Positions 34,108 to 43,775 of a stretch of 64,000 nt of DNA are shown here, one piece after another (the stretch's first letter is position 1; each line of letters starts with the position of its first letter). This stretch comes from Arthrobacter nitroguajacolicus_D. GTDB lineage: Bacteria > Actinomycetota > Actinomycetes > Actinomycetales > Micrococcaceae. A program made the position numbers and the translations under genes. Under the pieces are notes generated by a model. The model ran no database searches, had not been told where the DNA came from, and saw only the letters and a program-made list of their open reading frames with translations. The stretch covers positions 39,828 to 103,827 of the forward strand of contig NZ_JAVDSH010000014.1 of assembly GCF_031455195.1 (NCBI RefSeq). The letters run 5' to 3'.

Positions 34108-35767
34108 TTCACCGCATAGCAGCCTGCTGGCCGCGGCTTATGGATTAGACCCCTTCGCGCTTCCGGACAGGCACTCCATCGCTGAACGGATGCGGCAACT
34201 GTACGCGCTCCGTGCCATCCGGGCTGGATCCCGCATCGGATCCGACGCTGAAATAGCGGACGTCCTTGCCATCAATAATGTGGTTGAGTCCTGGTTCCTT
34301 GCGCTCCGTGAAGTACACCGGGACTCAGACCTGGCAGAACTGCAGGACATCAGGGATCTGTTCTATTCGAATGCAAAGGATGACCTGGCGTTCATTCAAT
34401 GGTTGGACGACGCCGCTCCTGAGTCTTCCACGATGGATGCTGCGCGCAGGACGTTACGGGATCAGCTGCAACAGAAGATGGTCAACGACGCCGGTTCACC
34501 GGCTTCCAGCAAACGGCAGACGGCTGCCATTATCGGGGAAATCCGTAGCCGGCAACGGACGCTGGTAGGTTCGCTGGTCTCAGGAGGTGGCGCCGATGAT
34601 CCCGCCGTGACGTACCGTCAGCTCTTGGCCACGATAGATTCCAGCCTGACCAGGAAACGGTTGGTCGAGGCATGGAGCCGGATTGCACGTGATCATGCCG
34701 GGGATCTACAGCGTGCCCTTTGGGCAGAAGGCCACCAGACCAAGCTTCCAGACCGGGAACTTCGTGAGGTCTTGGCCCAATTTCACGAGGCTGCGATTCA
34801 CGATGTGGAGCTTCTCCGTGCTGCTACAGGTCCTTCGGCTGATCTGTACGCGGACGTACCCTACGTACTTCAGCGGAAAATCCGCGGCGAAAAGTCCCGC
34901 CTTTTCTCTGTCGAAGAGGCATTTCAGGTGGCCCAGCACATTATGGCGGTGACGGCCGATGTCTCATTGACAGTTGCGCCCGCGGGCCCCGAGGTCTGGT
35001 CTGTCTCGCTGTCCAAGGCCGAGACCCAGCTTGCCCTCATCAGGGTAGAGTTCGCAGGCACGTCGCGCAGGTTCAGGCAGAACTATACGCAGCCGGTGCG
35101 AAACCGGGTGTCTCTTTTCGGCGGTTGGATTCCTGCCAGTTCTGCAATTTCGTGTGGTGTGACGCGTTCGGCAGGCAAGGCTTTGGAGTTGTCGTTTCAG
35201 AACCTCCTGAGCTTGCTCCACGAACTGGGCCATGCGTTGCAGCACGCATGGCCGAAAGAGGGGGCGGTGAACGTTGCGGGTTTGGAAGGCATACTCCCGG
35301 AAGCCAGCGAGACAGTCAGCCTTTTCCTGGAGAAGGGGGCTTTCGCAGCCGACATTCCGGCGGTGATTGGCCGGCCCTGCGTTGAAGAGGCTATCCAAAC
35401 GGCGCGGATCGTGAACATGATGACACAACGTTTGACCGCGCCTTCCAGGGGTCAGGCCGCCCGTCTCGCCCTGGCAGTTGCCACCGGGGACCAGGAAACC
35501 TATGGGCAACTGTGGCACAGCGCATCGGACGGTCATCCGGGGGCCGTCATTGATTTCACGGATAACTTGATTGACGTTGCCCAGGACGAGACTTCACAGG
35601 GCCCGTGGCGTTATGTCATCGGGGGGATTGAGTCGGCATCTGCCGCCATCACCGGCGTCGGAGCTGCCGCCCTGATGGGCACTGATCGGCCGCCGCTGCT
35701 GGACGTCCCCGCGTACTTCACCTTTTATGGAGCAACCCACAGGCAGCCTCATTACAGTTCGAAGTGA
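34094..35767 (+). CDS. Second M3-family metallopeptidase of the peptide cluster
   Basis: The 557-residue protein has the zinc motif His376-Glu377-x-x-His380 (LLHELGHALQH) and PEASETVSLFLE as likely third-ligand region. Its sequence is otherwise quite unlike the M3 domain encoded at 31092, so this is not a recent duplicate. GTG at 34094 is chosen because GGAGG lies 8 bases upstream and because it overlaps the SDR gene by 14 bases. Last gene of the rightward set; it overlaps the convergent AKR gene by 16 bases. Probably cleaves or trims the precursor. Confidence 0.78.
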   Translation: MPSADSPHSSLLAAAYGLDPFALPDRHSIAERMRQLYALRAIRAGSRIGSDAEIADVLAINNVVESWFLALREVHRDSDLAELQDIRDLFYSNAKDDLAFIQWLDDAAPESSTMDAARRTLRDQLQQKMVNDAGSPASSKRQTAAIIGEIRSRQRTLVGSLVSGGGADDPAVTYRQLLATIDSSLTRKRLVEAWSRIARDHAGDLQRALWAEGHQTKLPDRELREVLAQFHEAAIHDVELLRAATGPSADLYADVPYVLQRKIRGEKSRLFSVEEAFQVAQHIMAVTADVSLTVAPAGPEVWSVSLSKAETQLALIRVEFAGTSRRFRQNYTQPVRNRVSLFGGWIPASSAISCGVTRSAGKALELSFQNLLSLLHELGHALQHAWPKEGAVNVAGLEGILPEASETVSLFLEKGAFAADIPAVIGRPCVEEAIQTARIVNMMTQRLTAPSRGQAARLALAVATGDQETYGQLWHSASDGHPGAVIDFTDNLIDVAQDETSQGPWRYVIGGIESASAAITGVGAAALMGTDRPPLLDVPAYFTFYGATHRQPHYSSK

Positions 35768-36585
35768 GTCACCGGATCCGGCTTAGCCAAGGAGAACCGG
35801 TCCAACCGGCTTAAGCGATGACTGTCTGCGGGCGTTAACTGCAGCGGACGGGAGTCAAGATTGGCACGCAGTTGCTCTAGGTTGCTGGCTCCAAGCACCA
35901 CTTTGTGGCCCCGTCCGAGTTGCCACCCGACCAGCAGCTGAGCGGGTGAACAGCCGTACTGCTGCGAGAGCTCCGAAATGACACGGCTCTGCATGAGCCC
36001 TGAACCTGCTTCCAAGACGCGGTAGGCCTGAATCCGGACCGGGACCGTCCCAGCAAAGCGGGTGAAATCCGCCTGCCCAACGATCGGCGATAGGTGAAGC
36101 TGGTTCATAGCCGGCCACTCGCCTGTCTCCGTTCTTACGGCGCGGACCATTGCTGCGGAAGCGTTGCTCACCCCAACGCCGCGAACCAGCCCCTCTTCAC
36201 GTGCGTCCAGCATCTGGGTGAAAGTGGAGGGCAAGGCCCTGAGCATGGGCAGGGGCCAGTGCGGAACAACCATGTCAGCGAAGCTGGTGTCGAGCGAGTC
36301 GAGGCTCCGTTCGATTGCCTGATGAACGCGCTCCCGGCTCCCGTACTCATTTCCGCGCACTTTCACCGTGATGAACAGCTCGCGCCGATCGATGCCGGAG
36401 TCGCGGATGGCACGTCCAATAGCGGCTTCAGTACCGTACAGCGCAGCCGTATCGAACGAGCGGTAGCCCATGTCCAGTGCCCACCCAACCAAGCGCTGGA
36501 CATCCTCGGGTGGGCGTAATCCGGTGCCCAAAGTTATTGCTGGAAGGGCCATGCCTGCCAAGTGCTGGCTCAATCGCTTCCCCAA
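35752..36585 (-). CDS. Aldo/keto reductase (diketogluconate reductase-like)
   Basis: The 277-residue protein has the AKR tetrad: Asp and Tyr in SFDTAALYG, Lys in TVKVRG and His in VVPHWP. The final part has VVLGASNLEQLRANLD for cofactor binding. It runs toward the peptide cluster and overlaps the last peptidase gene by 16 bases tail to tail. It may belong to the cluster as a carbonyl reductase or be an unrelated neighbour; the orientation favours the second. Confidence 0.82.
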   Translation of the reverse strand: MGKRLSQHLAGMALPAITLGTGLRPPEDVQRLVGWALDMGYRSFDTAALYGTEAAIGRAIRDSGIDRRELFITVKVRGNEYGSRERVHQAIERSLDSLDTSFADMVVPHWPLPMLRALPSTFTQMLDAREEGLVRGVGVSNASAAMVRAVRTETGEWPAMNQLHLSPIVGQADFTRFAGTVPVRIQAYRVLEAGSGLMQSRVISELSQQYGCSPAQLLVGWQLGRGHKVVLGASNLEQLRANLDSRPLQLTPADSHRLSRLDRFSLAKPDPVTHFEL

Positions 36586-36632
36586 ACCATGTTGCCCATC
36601 TGCGCCGGTTGAAGCGCGTTGTCCAACCCAAA

Positions 36633-37727
36633 CTACCGCACCGTCACTTCAACCCGCTGGGCCATGTTGTTCCCGATGCCTTGGTAATTCCACACCTGCT
36701 CCGTGGGCTGCAGCGCACCTGTTGTATCCATCGCCCGGCACCGCAGTACGTGCTCACCCGGGCTTGCGACCCACACCATGGACCAGTGTCGCCATGCAAA
36801 ATCACCCAGCGCCGGATCCACGTGTGCGGGCATCCACTCGCCGTCGATCCCCACTTCGACCCGCTCCACTTCGCCGTGACCTGACCATGCCCGGCCGTGC
36901 AGCATCACTGGTCCGGCATCAACCACGCGGCGACGTGTGAAGAAATCAGGAATGCCGGGAGGAACCATCAGGGAGCGCACGCGGATATGCGTCACGGGCA
37001 GGCCGGGCCCGTCGGGCCCCTGCAGGTAGTGATAGGCGACGGCCTGCTGAAATCCCATGAACCGGGATGTCACAGCTTCGATCGACGTCAACCACTTCAC
37101 GCTCGCCATTCCGTACCAACCCGGCACGAGCAACCTCAGGGGAAATCCGTGCTGCGGTGGCAACGGACTTCCGTTCATGGCGTACACCAGCATGACCTCG
37201 GGATGCATGGCCCCGGCTATCGACAGGCTGCGCGCATACGGCTCTTCGACCCCGTTTTGAATGCCGCTGTCAGCACCGGTAAAGACAAGCTCGACGGCGT
37301 CACTCGCCAACCCAGCCTCCTCCAGCAGGGGTGCCAAGGGAGTTCCCGTCCACTCCGCTGTGCCTACTGCCCCTAAGCCCCAGGGCTGGCTAAGCGGACG
37401 AGGTTGCAGGAGCGACCGCCCATTACCGGCGCACTCCAACGTGACAGGCATGCTGACGGCAGGCCGGGCTTTGATGTCTTCGAGGCTCAGTTCAACACTG
37501 CGCTCAACAGCTCCACCCAACCGCAAACACCAGGTCTCAGCGGGCACGTGGGGGATGTCGAAGTGGATGAGCAGGTAGTGAAGGCCGGCCGGGGTGATGT
37601 CGTCGTGCAGGGCCTCCAATGGCATGGAGTGGTTCCGCCCGGACAGTTGCAGTTCCTCGTGGGTCAGCGGACCGTCGGTGGGTTGGCCGGAAGTAGAGGC
37701 TTTTTGCTTGACGTGGTGCTTGGACAT
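36633..37727 (-). CDS. Sulfite oxidase-type molybdopterin oxidoreductase
   Basis: The 364-residue protein has the sulfite oxidase Mo-binding fold: PVTLECAGNGRS with the Mo-ligand Cys, EWTGTPLAPLLEEAG and PQHGFPLRLLVPGWYGMASVKW, then the Ig-like dimerisation domain (RSLMVPPGIPDFF and onward). No signal peptide or twin-Arg motif and no heme domain are seen, so it may be a cytoplasmic member or lack its export signal. Substrate unknown (sulfite or another sulfur/organic oxide). Confidence 0.85.
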   Translation of the reverse strand: MSKHHVKQKASTSGQPTDGPLTHEELQLSGRNHSMPLEALHDDITPAGLHYLLIHFDIPHVPAETWCLRLGGAVERSVELSLEDIKARPAVSMPVTLECAGNGRSLLQPRPLSQPWGLGAVGTAEWTGTPLAPLLEEAGLASDAVELVFTGADSGIQNGVEEPYARSLSIAGAMHPEVMLVYAMNGSPLPPQHGFPLRLLVPGWYGMASVKWLTSIEAVTSRFMGFQQAVAYHYLQGPDGPGLPVTHIRVRSLMVPPGIPDFFTRRRVVDAGPVMLHGRAWSGHGEVERVEVGIDGEWMPAHVDPALGDFAWRHWSMVWVASPGEHVLRCRAMDTTGALQPTEQVWNYQGIGNNMAQRVEVTVR

Positions 37728-37892
37728 GGGACGGCGGCGTTCTACTGGAAGCTAAACGCTGCGGAGTGCCGCAGCACTTAGGACAAGGATCACGCCGCGG
37801 GCGGAACTCCGTCAATAGCTCGTTGTGAGGCCCACTTTGCAGGGTAAACGAGCCCAATACTCTGCGGAGCGGGCCTCACAACGGAAGGGCGA

Positions 37893-38927
37893 CTACCGGC
37901 GTCGTAGTTCCGGGTACTCAAGATGCGGCGCGACGGTGCCGGCGTCGCGTTCCAGGAAATTGACGGCGGGCGCCACGATGTCGTCTATTTCGTCGAGGAT
38001 CGTCTCGCTCAGGACCACGTCCGCTGCCTTGAGGTAGTCGGTCAGATGGTCTTCGGTGCGCGGCCCGATGATCACGCTGGTCACGGCAGGGTGGTTCAGT
38101 GCGAACGCAACAGCGAGTTGGATGAGGGTCAATCCGTGCCGTGCTGCCAACTGGGCCAAAGCATCGGCGGCGTGCAGCTTGCCCTGGTTGAACGGAGCGT
38201 TTACATCGAAACGGCCGGGAAGAGCTGAGAAGCGCGAACTTTCCGGCTGCCCGGAGCCAACGCGGTAACCACCTGCCAGCCAGCCGCCGTCGAGCGGTCC
38301 ATAACTCAAAACCCCGACGCCGTACTGCTGGGTGATGGGGAAGACGTCGCGTTCGTTGGCACGCACCAACAGCGAATAGGGAACCTGGTCGACCACGGGC
38401 GGCGTCAGGTGGTTGGTGTTGGCGATCCACTGGGCCTCAACGAGCTGGGCTGGGCTGAACACAGACGTGCCGTAGTACAGGATCTTGCCCTGCCGGATGA
38501 GGTCGTTCAGCGCAGTGATGGTTTCAAGGAGGTCGGTGTTGTAGTCCGGCCGGTGCGCCTGATAAAGGTCGATCCGGTCCGTGTTCAGGCGCCGCAAGCT
38601 GTCCTCCACAGCCCGGACGATCCATCGCCTGGAATTTCCGGCATGGGCAGGGTTGGAACCCATCTGACCATGGAACTTTGTGGCAAGGAATACGTCGTCG
38701 CGCCGGCTGTGGATGGCCTGGCCAACCACGGTCTCGGCCTCGCCTTGGGAGTAGATGTCCGCGGTGTCCACACTGGTGATACCGGCGTCGAGCGCTGCTT
38801 TGATGATGCGGATGCTCTCGGCAGGACCTGTGGGCGCGGCGCCGGTGCCGAAGTTCAGGGTGCCCAGTGTGAGGGGGCTGATCAGGGCGCCAGTGCGCCC
38901 AAGCGTACGTAGCTCGTTGAGGCTCAT
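37893..38927 (-). CDS. Aldo/keto reductase
   Basis: The 344-residue protein has the AKR barrel: VDTADIYSQGEAE, LATKFHGQMG and YQAHRPDYN carry the Asp, Tyr, Lys and His of the active site, and SVIIGPRTEDHL binds the cofactor. ATG at 38927 follows AGGAAG; the longer open frame upstream lacks a ribosome site. It is divergent from the flavin reductase gene, and the 248-bp gap between them holds GACATTT...AAATGTC (39060-39066 and 39085-39091) as a possible operator. Confidence 0.87.
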   Translation of the reverse strand: MSLNELRTLGRTGALISPLTLGTLNFGTGAAPTGPAESIRIIKAALDAGITSVDTADIYSQGEAETVVGQAIHSRRDDVFLATKFHGQMGSNPAHAGNSRRWIVRAVEDSLRRLNTDRIDLYQAHRPDYNTDLLETITALNDLIRQGKILYYGTSVFSPAQLVEAQWIANTNHLTPPVVDQVPYSLLVRANERDVFPITQQYGVGVLSYGPLDGGWLAGGYRVGSGQPESSRFSALPGRFDVNAPFNQGKLHAADALAQLAARHGLTLIQLAVAFALNHPAVTSVIIGPRTEDHLTDYLKAADVVLSETILDEIDDIVAPAVNFLERDAGTVAPHLEYPELRRR

Positions 38928-39175
38928 GTTGGCTTCCTGTGGAGGGGCAGTGCTGGGATGTTCAATCGAGGCTACACACGGCCGTCGACGGCATAAACGC
39001 AAGCGGTAGAACTTCTTCGTTTTTCGTCTTGCGAGGTAACGGAAGGAGCCATATTCCGCGACATTTCTTGACATGCGGCAACACAAATGTCTTTCGGATC
39101 AACAAATATTGCCGTTCTCCCGCGCAGGTGAATTATGGGAAGGGAACTCAAGCCACACACGAAGGGGACAGCGGA

Positions 39176-39667
39176 ATGACACAAACCACAGTGGAAGAAA
39201 CGGCGGCCATCAAGGCTGCCTTTGCGCAGTTCCCGTCAGGAGTCGCAGCGTTCAGCGCGATGGTGGACTTCACGCCGGAAGCCCTGGTGGCATCGTCGTT
39301 CACTGTAGGTGTTTCGCTCGAGCCGCCGTTGGTGATGTTCGCAGTTCAGAACTCCTCCACAACCTGGCCGAAGCTCCGGCAGGCGCAGCGTTTGGGAGTC
39401 TCCGTCCTCGCTGAAGGACAGGAAGGTGCCGCACTCCAGCTGGCCTCGAAAACGCGCGATCGCTTCGCCGGACTGGACACCAGCGTGAGTGACTCGGGCG
39501 CAGTCCTGATCGACGGTGCGGTGCTGGGGTTCGAATGCGAAGTTGTGTCCGAGACACCGGCCGGGGACCACGCAATCGTTGTCCTGGAGGTCAAGGCAAC
39601 CACCATCAACCACGAATCAAAGCCGCTGATCTACCACGGCGCGGCTTTCCGGCAGCTGGCCGCCTAA
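39176..39667 (+). CDS. Flavin reductase-like (FMN-binding) protein
   Basis: The 163-residue protein matches the flavin reductase domain seen in small components of two-component monooxygenases: FAQFPSGVAAFSA, ALVASSFTVGVSLEPPLVMFAVQNSSTTWPKL, and HAIVVLEV near the end. It would pass electrons from NAD(P)H to FMN/FAD. ATG at 39176 is the start; the frame is open upstream but has no site. No monooxygenase partner is next to it. Confidence 0.82.
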   Translation: MTQTTVEETAAIKAAFAQFPSGVAAFSAMVDFTPEALVASSFTVGVSLEPPLVMFAVQNSSTTWPKLRQAQRLGVSVLAEGQEGAALQLASKTRDRFAGLDTSVSDSGAVLIDGAVLGFECEVVSETPAGDHAIVVLEVKATTINHESKPLIYHGAAFRQLAA

Positions 39668-39675
39668 GGCCTCAA

Positions 39676-40563
39676 CTAAGAGTTGCGGCTGGCGCTCAAC
39701 GAACCTTTACGGATCGGGCTCGGAGACTTTCCATTCTTGGAAGTGTTCGGGCCCGTTTTCTTGGCGCCGTTTCCTGTGCCCGGTTTAGGGGAGGCCTCAG
39801 GCTTGGATGCACCGCCTGGCGATTCCGGGTTCTTCGGGGCAGGCGTCTTTCCATTGGGCGACGGGGCGGAGTCATCCAGATCCCGGACGGTGACCTTAAT
39901 GGCCGGCGGTTGACCGGCTTTCGCGCGTGCGGCGGCCCGGCGGTCTGCTTCTGCCACGGCATCTGCCCAATCCTTAGCCAGGACAGGTGGTTCCTTGGCG
40001 GCAGCCACAACCATCGGATGGTGAGCGGTCTGGTGTTCCACCACGGACTTCACTTCCGCGGGCTTGGGCAGCTTGCGGGGGTCCACTTTGGCTTTCCACG
40101 CGCCGTCCTTGACTGCGGCGGACGCGCCGGAGACAGCGGCGGACGCGCCGGAGAGCCGCCGTCGGACGTCTCCCAGGAGGTCCCGCTTAGGTGCCCCGGG
40201 AGCTCCGGGTGTGGGGACAGAGACAGTAGCCGGGGCTTTGGCTGGTGCCACGGGAGACGGGGCGGTGTTAAAGGCCGATTCCAGGACGTCGGCCCCTTCA
40301 TGAGCCGGGACCCGGGCAGGGTGGGGAGGCAAATGAACGATGGGGGTCGTGGCCTTCTTCGGGAAAATTCCAACCATCGCCAGGAGAATGATCGACAGTA
40401 GCCGCCCAACTCCGGCAACCACCAGAGTGATAATGACGATCAACCCGAGACCCAGGAACATCAGGACAGCGAGTCCCAGCGTTCCCAAGTACGTCAGGTT
40501 GATGGCGAGTGTTGTCGGATCCTCCACGTAGCCCCCCTGGCTGTCGTTTTGTGATGCGCGCAT
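39676..40563 (-). CDS. Hypothetical membrane protein with long Ala/Pro/Lys-rich cytoplasmic tail
   Basis: I do not recognise a family. The 295-residue protein has one long or two closely spaced TM segments (about residues 20-60: NLTYLGTLGLAVLMFLGLGL and onward) and then a low-complexity tail rich in Ala, Pro, Ser and Lys. A direct repeat SGASAAV occurs twice near residue 155. The ATG at 40563 has AGGTGG upstream. It converges on the flavin reductase gene. Confidence 0.6.
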   Translation of the reverse strand: MRASQNDSQGGYVEDPTTLAINLTYLGTLGLAVLMFLGLGLIVIITLVVAGVGRLLSIILLAMVGIFPKKATTPIVHLPPHPARVPAHEGADVLESAFNTAPSPVAPAKAPATVSVPTPGAPGAPKRDLLGDVRRRLSGASAAVSGASAAVKDGAWKAKVDPRKLPKPAEVKSVVEHQTAHHPMVVAAAKEPPVLAKDWADAVAEADRRAAARAKAGQPPAIKVTVRDLDDSAPSPNGKTPAPKNPESPGGASKPEASPKPGTGNGAKKTGPNTSKNGKSPSPIRKGSLSASRNS

Positions 40564-40712
40564 TGCCCACCTCGCTTGCTTACCTAGCCTAAGGTCCAGC
40601 ACCGACGGAATCACGCCCCGCCCCTCACTCTGGGCGGGTTGTTTCAAAGCTGTTATCTCGCATGGGAAAATATGTTGCCCAGCTCTCATTTACAGCCTCA
40701 GATTGGGACTCC

Positions 40713-41117
40713 GTGACCCCTGACTTGACCCGCCTCCGCAGCGGAGCGTGCCCGTGTCTCTCCGGGGACCAGTACAACGATTGCTGCGGGCGTTTTCACC
40801 GCGGCGAGTCCGATGCACCGACGGCCGTTCAACTCATGCGCTCCCGGTATTCGGCGTTCGTTGTCCTGGATCCGGAATACCTGCTCAGGACCTGGCACGC
40901 CTCCACCCGCCCCGACTCCATGGACCTGGACCCGGACATCCAGTGGCGGCGCCTGGACATCCTGGACACATCAAGCGGCGGTCCCCTGGACTCGAAGGGC
41001 ACCGTGGAGTTCGCTGCCCACTACAGGCACGACGGCGAACGCGGGCTCCAGCGGGAACTCAGCCGTTTTGTGCGGGAGGGCAAGCGCTGGTTCTACGTTG
41101 ACGGCGACGTGCGCTGA
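40713..41117 (+). CDS. YchJ/UPF0225 family SEC-C motif protein
   Basis: The 134-residue protein has a zinc-binding SEC-C-like motif CPCLSGDQYNDCCGRFH at the N-terminus followed by AVQLMRSRYSAFVVLDPEYLLRTWH and a C-terminal nuclear-transport-factor-like half, the YchJ pattern. GTG at 40713 puts the zinc motif near the start as in relatives; ATG at 40662 would add 17 residues. Function is unknown. Confidence 0.77.
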   Translation: MTPDLTRLRSGACPCLSGDQYNDCCGRFHRGESDAPTAVQLMRSRYSAFVVLDPEYLLRTWHASTRPDSMDLDPDIQWRRLDILDTSSGGPLDSKGTVEFAAHYRHDGERGLQRELSRFVREGKRWFYVDGDVR

Positions 41118-41153
41118 CGCCGCTGCCCGACAGCCCCGGCCAAGGTGCGGGAC

Positions 41154-43118
41154 TCACCGGTACTTGCGGTGCAGGTTTTCCTTGGTCGAAACGCCCGGCG
41201 CGGCATCACCAATCCATGGCCCGGTGCCCTCCGACTGGTCCAGCACGCCTTCCTCCAGCCAGACGTAGTCGCCGGCGAGCACTTTGCGGGAGAGATGGTG
41301 GTCACCGTCGTCGGTGTTTCGCCACAACTGGTCGAAGTACTCGTCCACGCGGACCCTGGCCTGTTCACAGAAGGCATCAGCGAGTTCGAACGCGCCAGCC
41401 CCCTCCGCCGGGTTGGTTCGGAGGATCATCTCGGCCCGTGAACAGCAGGCGGCCATCGCAAACAGCTCCGCACCAATGTCAACGATCCTGCCCAGGAACG
41501 CCTGCTTGAACTCGAGCTTCGCCTGCCACCTGCCCATCCCGTAAAAGGTCTGCCGGGCGAGTCGCCGGGAGGACCGCTCCACGAATCGCAAATGCTTGCC
41601 GAGGCGACCGAACTCCGAGAAGGATCGCGGGTCCATGCCGGCTCCAGCTACCAGCTTGGGCAACCAACGCGCATAGAAACCGGAGGCTCCGACGGCGGCC
41701 CTCGCCTTGTCCTGCAGGCTCGCGTCCGCCGCGGCGAGGTCGCCAGCCGCGGCAAGGTGCGCATCCACGGCTTCGCGGGCGATCAGGAGTTTCATGATCT
41801 CGCTGGAACCTTCAAAGATGCGGTTGATGCGGAGGTCTCGGAGCAGCTGCTCGGCAGGTACGGCACGTTCCCCGCGGGCCTCCAAGGACTCGGCGGTTTC
41901 GAAACCCCTGCCGCCACGGATCTGTACGAGTTCGTCGGCGATCCGGCAGCTCAGTTCCGTGGACCACAGCTTGGCCAGGGCCGCTTCGATGCGGATGTCC
42001 TTCAGTCCGGCGTCGGCCATCTCCGCAGACAGCTCAAACACGGCTTCCAGAGCGAACGTGGTTGCGGCAATGAACGCGATTTTCTTGCTCACGGCTTCGT
42101 GCTGACCAACCGGGCGGCCCCATTGGGTCCGGGCGTTGGACCATTCACGCGAGATCTTCAGGCTCCACTTTCCTGCGGCGACACAAAGCCCCGGAATGGA
42201 AAGCCGGCCGGTGTTCAAAGTGGTGAGGGCAATCTTGAGTCCTTGGCCCTCCCTGCCCAGGCGGTTCGCGGCGGGCACACGGACCTGATGGAAACGGGTC
42301 ACACCGTTTTCAATACCGCGCAGGCCCATGAAGGCGTTCCGGTTTTCCACCGTGATTCCGGGGGAGTCCATCTCAACAACGAAGGCGGAGATGCCGCCTT
42401 TGTGCTCCGTTCCATCGGCATCCGTGTGCGAAGGGACCCTGGCCATGACCACCACCAGTTCGGCGATCACGCCGTTGGTGGTCCACAGTTTGACGCCGTC
42501 CAAAAGGTAGGACCCGCCGTCGTCGGCCAGTACGGCAGTGGCACCCATGCGCGCCGGGTCGCTGCCGACGTCGGGCTCTGTCAGGAGGAACGCGGTGATG
42601 GCGCCGGCGGCGCAGCGCGGCAGGTACTCTTTTTTCTGCTCGGCTGTGCCGAATTCCTTGACGGGCTCCGGAACGCCGATGGATTGGTGTGCCGAGATCA
42701 GCGCGCCGAGGCTCGGGTGCACTGAGCCCAGCAAAGCCAGGGCGCGTCCGTAGTAGACCAGGGACAGGCCCAGACCGCCGTATTCGCGGGGGATCTTCAT
42801 GCCAAAGACGCCCAAATCCGCGAGCCCGGCCAGGTAGTCGTCCGGGATCCGGGCGTCGTGCTCGATGACCCGCCCCGACATGGTCTTGGCAAACGCGACC
42901 AAGCGTTCCATGAACTCTTCGCCCCGGTCCACATCCTCTGCCTTGGCCTGCGGCCACGGATGGATGAGGCTGAGGTCGAAGCTGCCCAGGTAGAGGCCCT
43001 TCGCGAAGCTGGGCCGGTTCCATTCCGTTTCACGCGCGGCCTCAGCGACGGCGCGGGCTTCTTCCGCGGTGGCGTTGACGCTTGCGGCAGTGAGACTGTT
43101 ATCAGTGGCGGACGTCAT
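41154..43118 (-). CDS. Acyl-CoA dehydrogenase, long/very-long-chain type
   Basis: The 654-residue flavoenzyme has the usual FAD/substrate parts (AFLLTEPDVGSDPARM, LWTTNGVIAE, LSIPGLCVAAGKW, RGFETAESLEARGER) and a catalytic Glu in NRIFEGSSEI. An extra C-terminal domain of roughly 150 residues makes it longer than typical short/medium-chain enzymes and like VLCAD-type proteins. It carries out the first step of fatty acid beta-oxidation. GAGGAG precedes the ATG. Confidence 0.88.
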   Translation of the reverse strand: MTSATDNSLTAASVNATAEEARAVAEAARETEWNRPSFAKGLYLGSFDLSLIHPWPQAKAEDVDRGEEFMERLVAFAKTMSGRVIEHDARIPDDYLAGLADLGVFGMKIPREYGGLGLSLVYYGRALALLGSVHPSLGALISAHQSIGVPEPVKEFGTAEQKKEYLPRCAAGAITAFLLTEPDVGSDPARMGATAVLADDGGSYLLDGVKLWTTNGVIAELVVVMARVPSHTDADGTEHKGGISAFVVEMDSPGITVENRNAFMGLRGIENGVTRFHQVRVPAANRLGREGQGLKIALTTLNTGRLSIPGLCVAAGKWSLKISREWSNARTQWGRPVGQHEAVSKKIAFIAATTFALEAVFELSAEMADAGLKDIRIEAALAKLWSTELSCRIADELVQIRGGRGFETAESLEARGERAVPAEQLLRDLRINRIFEGSSEIMKLLIAREAVDAHLAAAGDLAAADASLQDKARAAVGASGFYARWLPKLVAGAGMDPRSFSEFGRLGKHLRFVERSSRRLARQTFYGMGRWQAKLEFKQAFLGRIVDIGAELFAMAACCSRAEMILRTNPAEGAGAFELADAFCEQARVRVDEYFDQLWRNTDDGDHHLSRKVLAGDYVWLEEGVLDQSEGTGPWIGDAAPGVSTKENLHRKYR

Positions 43119-43180
43119 GGGGTAACTCCTCTAGCCGGTTGTGCCGGATGGAGCCAGGGTCCGCCTCGGGTGGGAACCCT

Positions 43181-43483
43181 TCAGCTGTCCCTCAATGCTA
43201 CCCGCGAGTAGCTACCCGTGCTAGGGGAAATCTGCGGCTGGAATTCGGCCGGAATTTCCACTTGGCCAGCGTGGTGGACCAGGCTGTCCCACGCAAAGTT
43301 GATGCCATGGACGAGGCCTCCCAGTACGCCCTTCACGGCGTACCAGGCCATGCCCATGGTCCCAATAAGGATGATGGTCGCCATTGCAGCGGCCGCTATG
43401 AAAGCGGCCAAAAGTACGGCGAAAAATAGTGTTCCAAGAACTACGTACGTGCCAGTTTCAAGCGCAGTGACATCGAGATCCAT
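43181..43483 (-). CDS. Small membrane protein
   Basis: The 100-residue protein has one long or two adjacent hydrophobic segments (about residues 10-55, rich in Ala/Ile/Val) and a short polar tail. GGGGGGA just before the ATG at 43483 supports the start. I do not recognise a family. The 292-bp gap to jetA holds nothing clear besides the jetA ribosome site. Confidence 0.6.
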   Translation of the reverse strand: MDLDVTALETGTYVVLGTLFFAVLLAAFIAAAAMATIILIGTMGMAWYAVKGVLGGLVHGINFAWDSLVHHAGQVEIPAEFQPQISPSTGSYSRVALRDS

Positions 43484-43775
43484 GGTTCCCCCCGGGGCGA
43501 CGGTGCGTGGGACGGCGCGGCGTGGCTGCGTCGATGCTCTGACATTAGGGGTGGGGGCGCATTCCGGCCAGTGCAGACGCGCGCCGCGGACGCGTTGATA
43601 CGGGATCGAAACCATACCAGACGGTAGGTTACGGAATGGTTGCGACAGCGGCCCGCGCCGCGCGTTCGACGGCGGTACTTCAGTGCCGCCCGACGCCCCC
43701 GCGACGCTCTGCGTTAACCTTGTACGGGGCAGTTTCCGCTGCCAGCCAGGTTTCGCAGCAGCTGAAGGAGAGTAG

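Noticed and set aside
26067..35767. Assignment to lanthipeptide, lasso, sactipeptide, thiopeptide, mycofactocin or daptide classes
   Set aside because: The precursor has no Cys and the cluster has none of the enzymes that define these classes.
35752..36585. Aldo/keto reductase as a certain member of the peptide cluster
   Set aside because: It is convergent, overlaps only tail to tail, and this genome stretch has several ordinary AKR genes.
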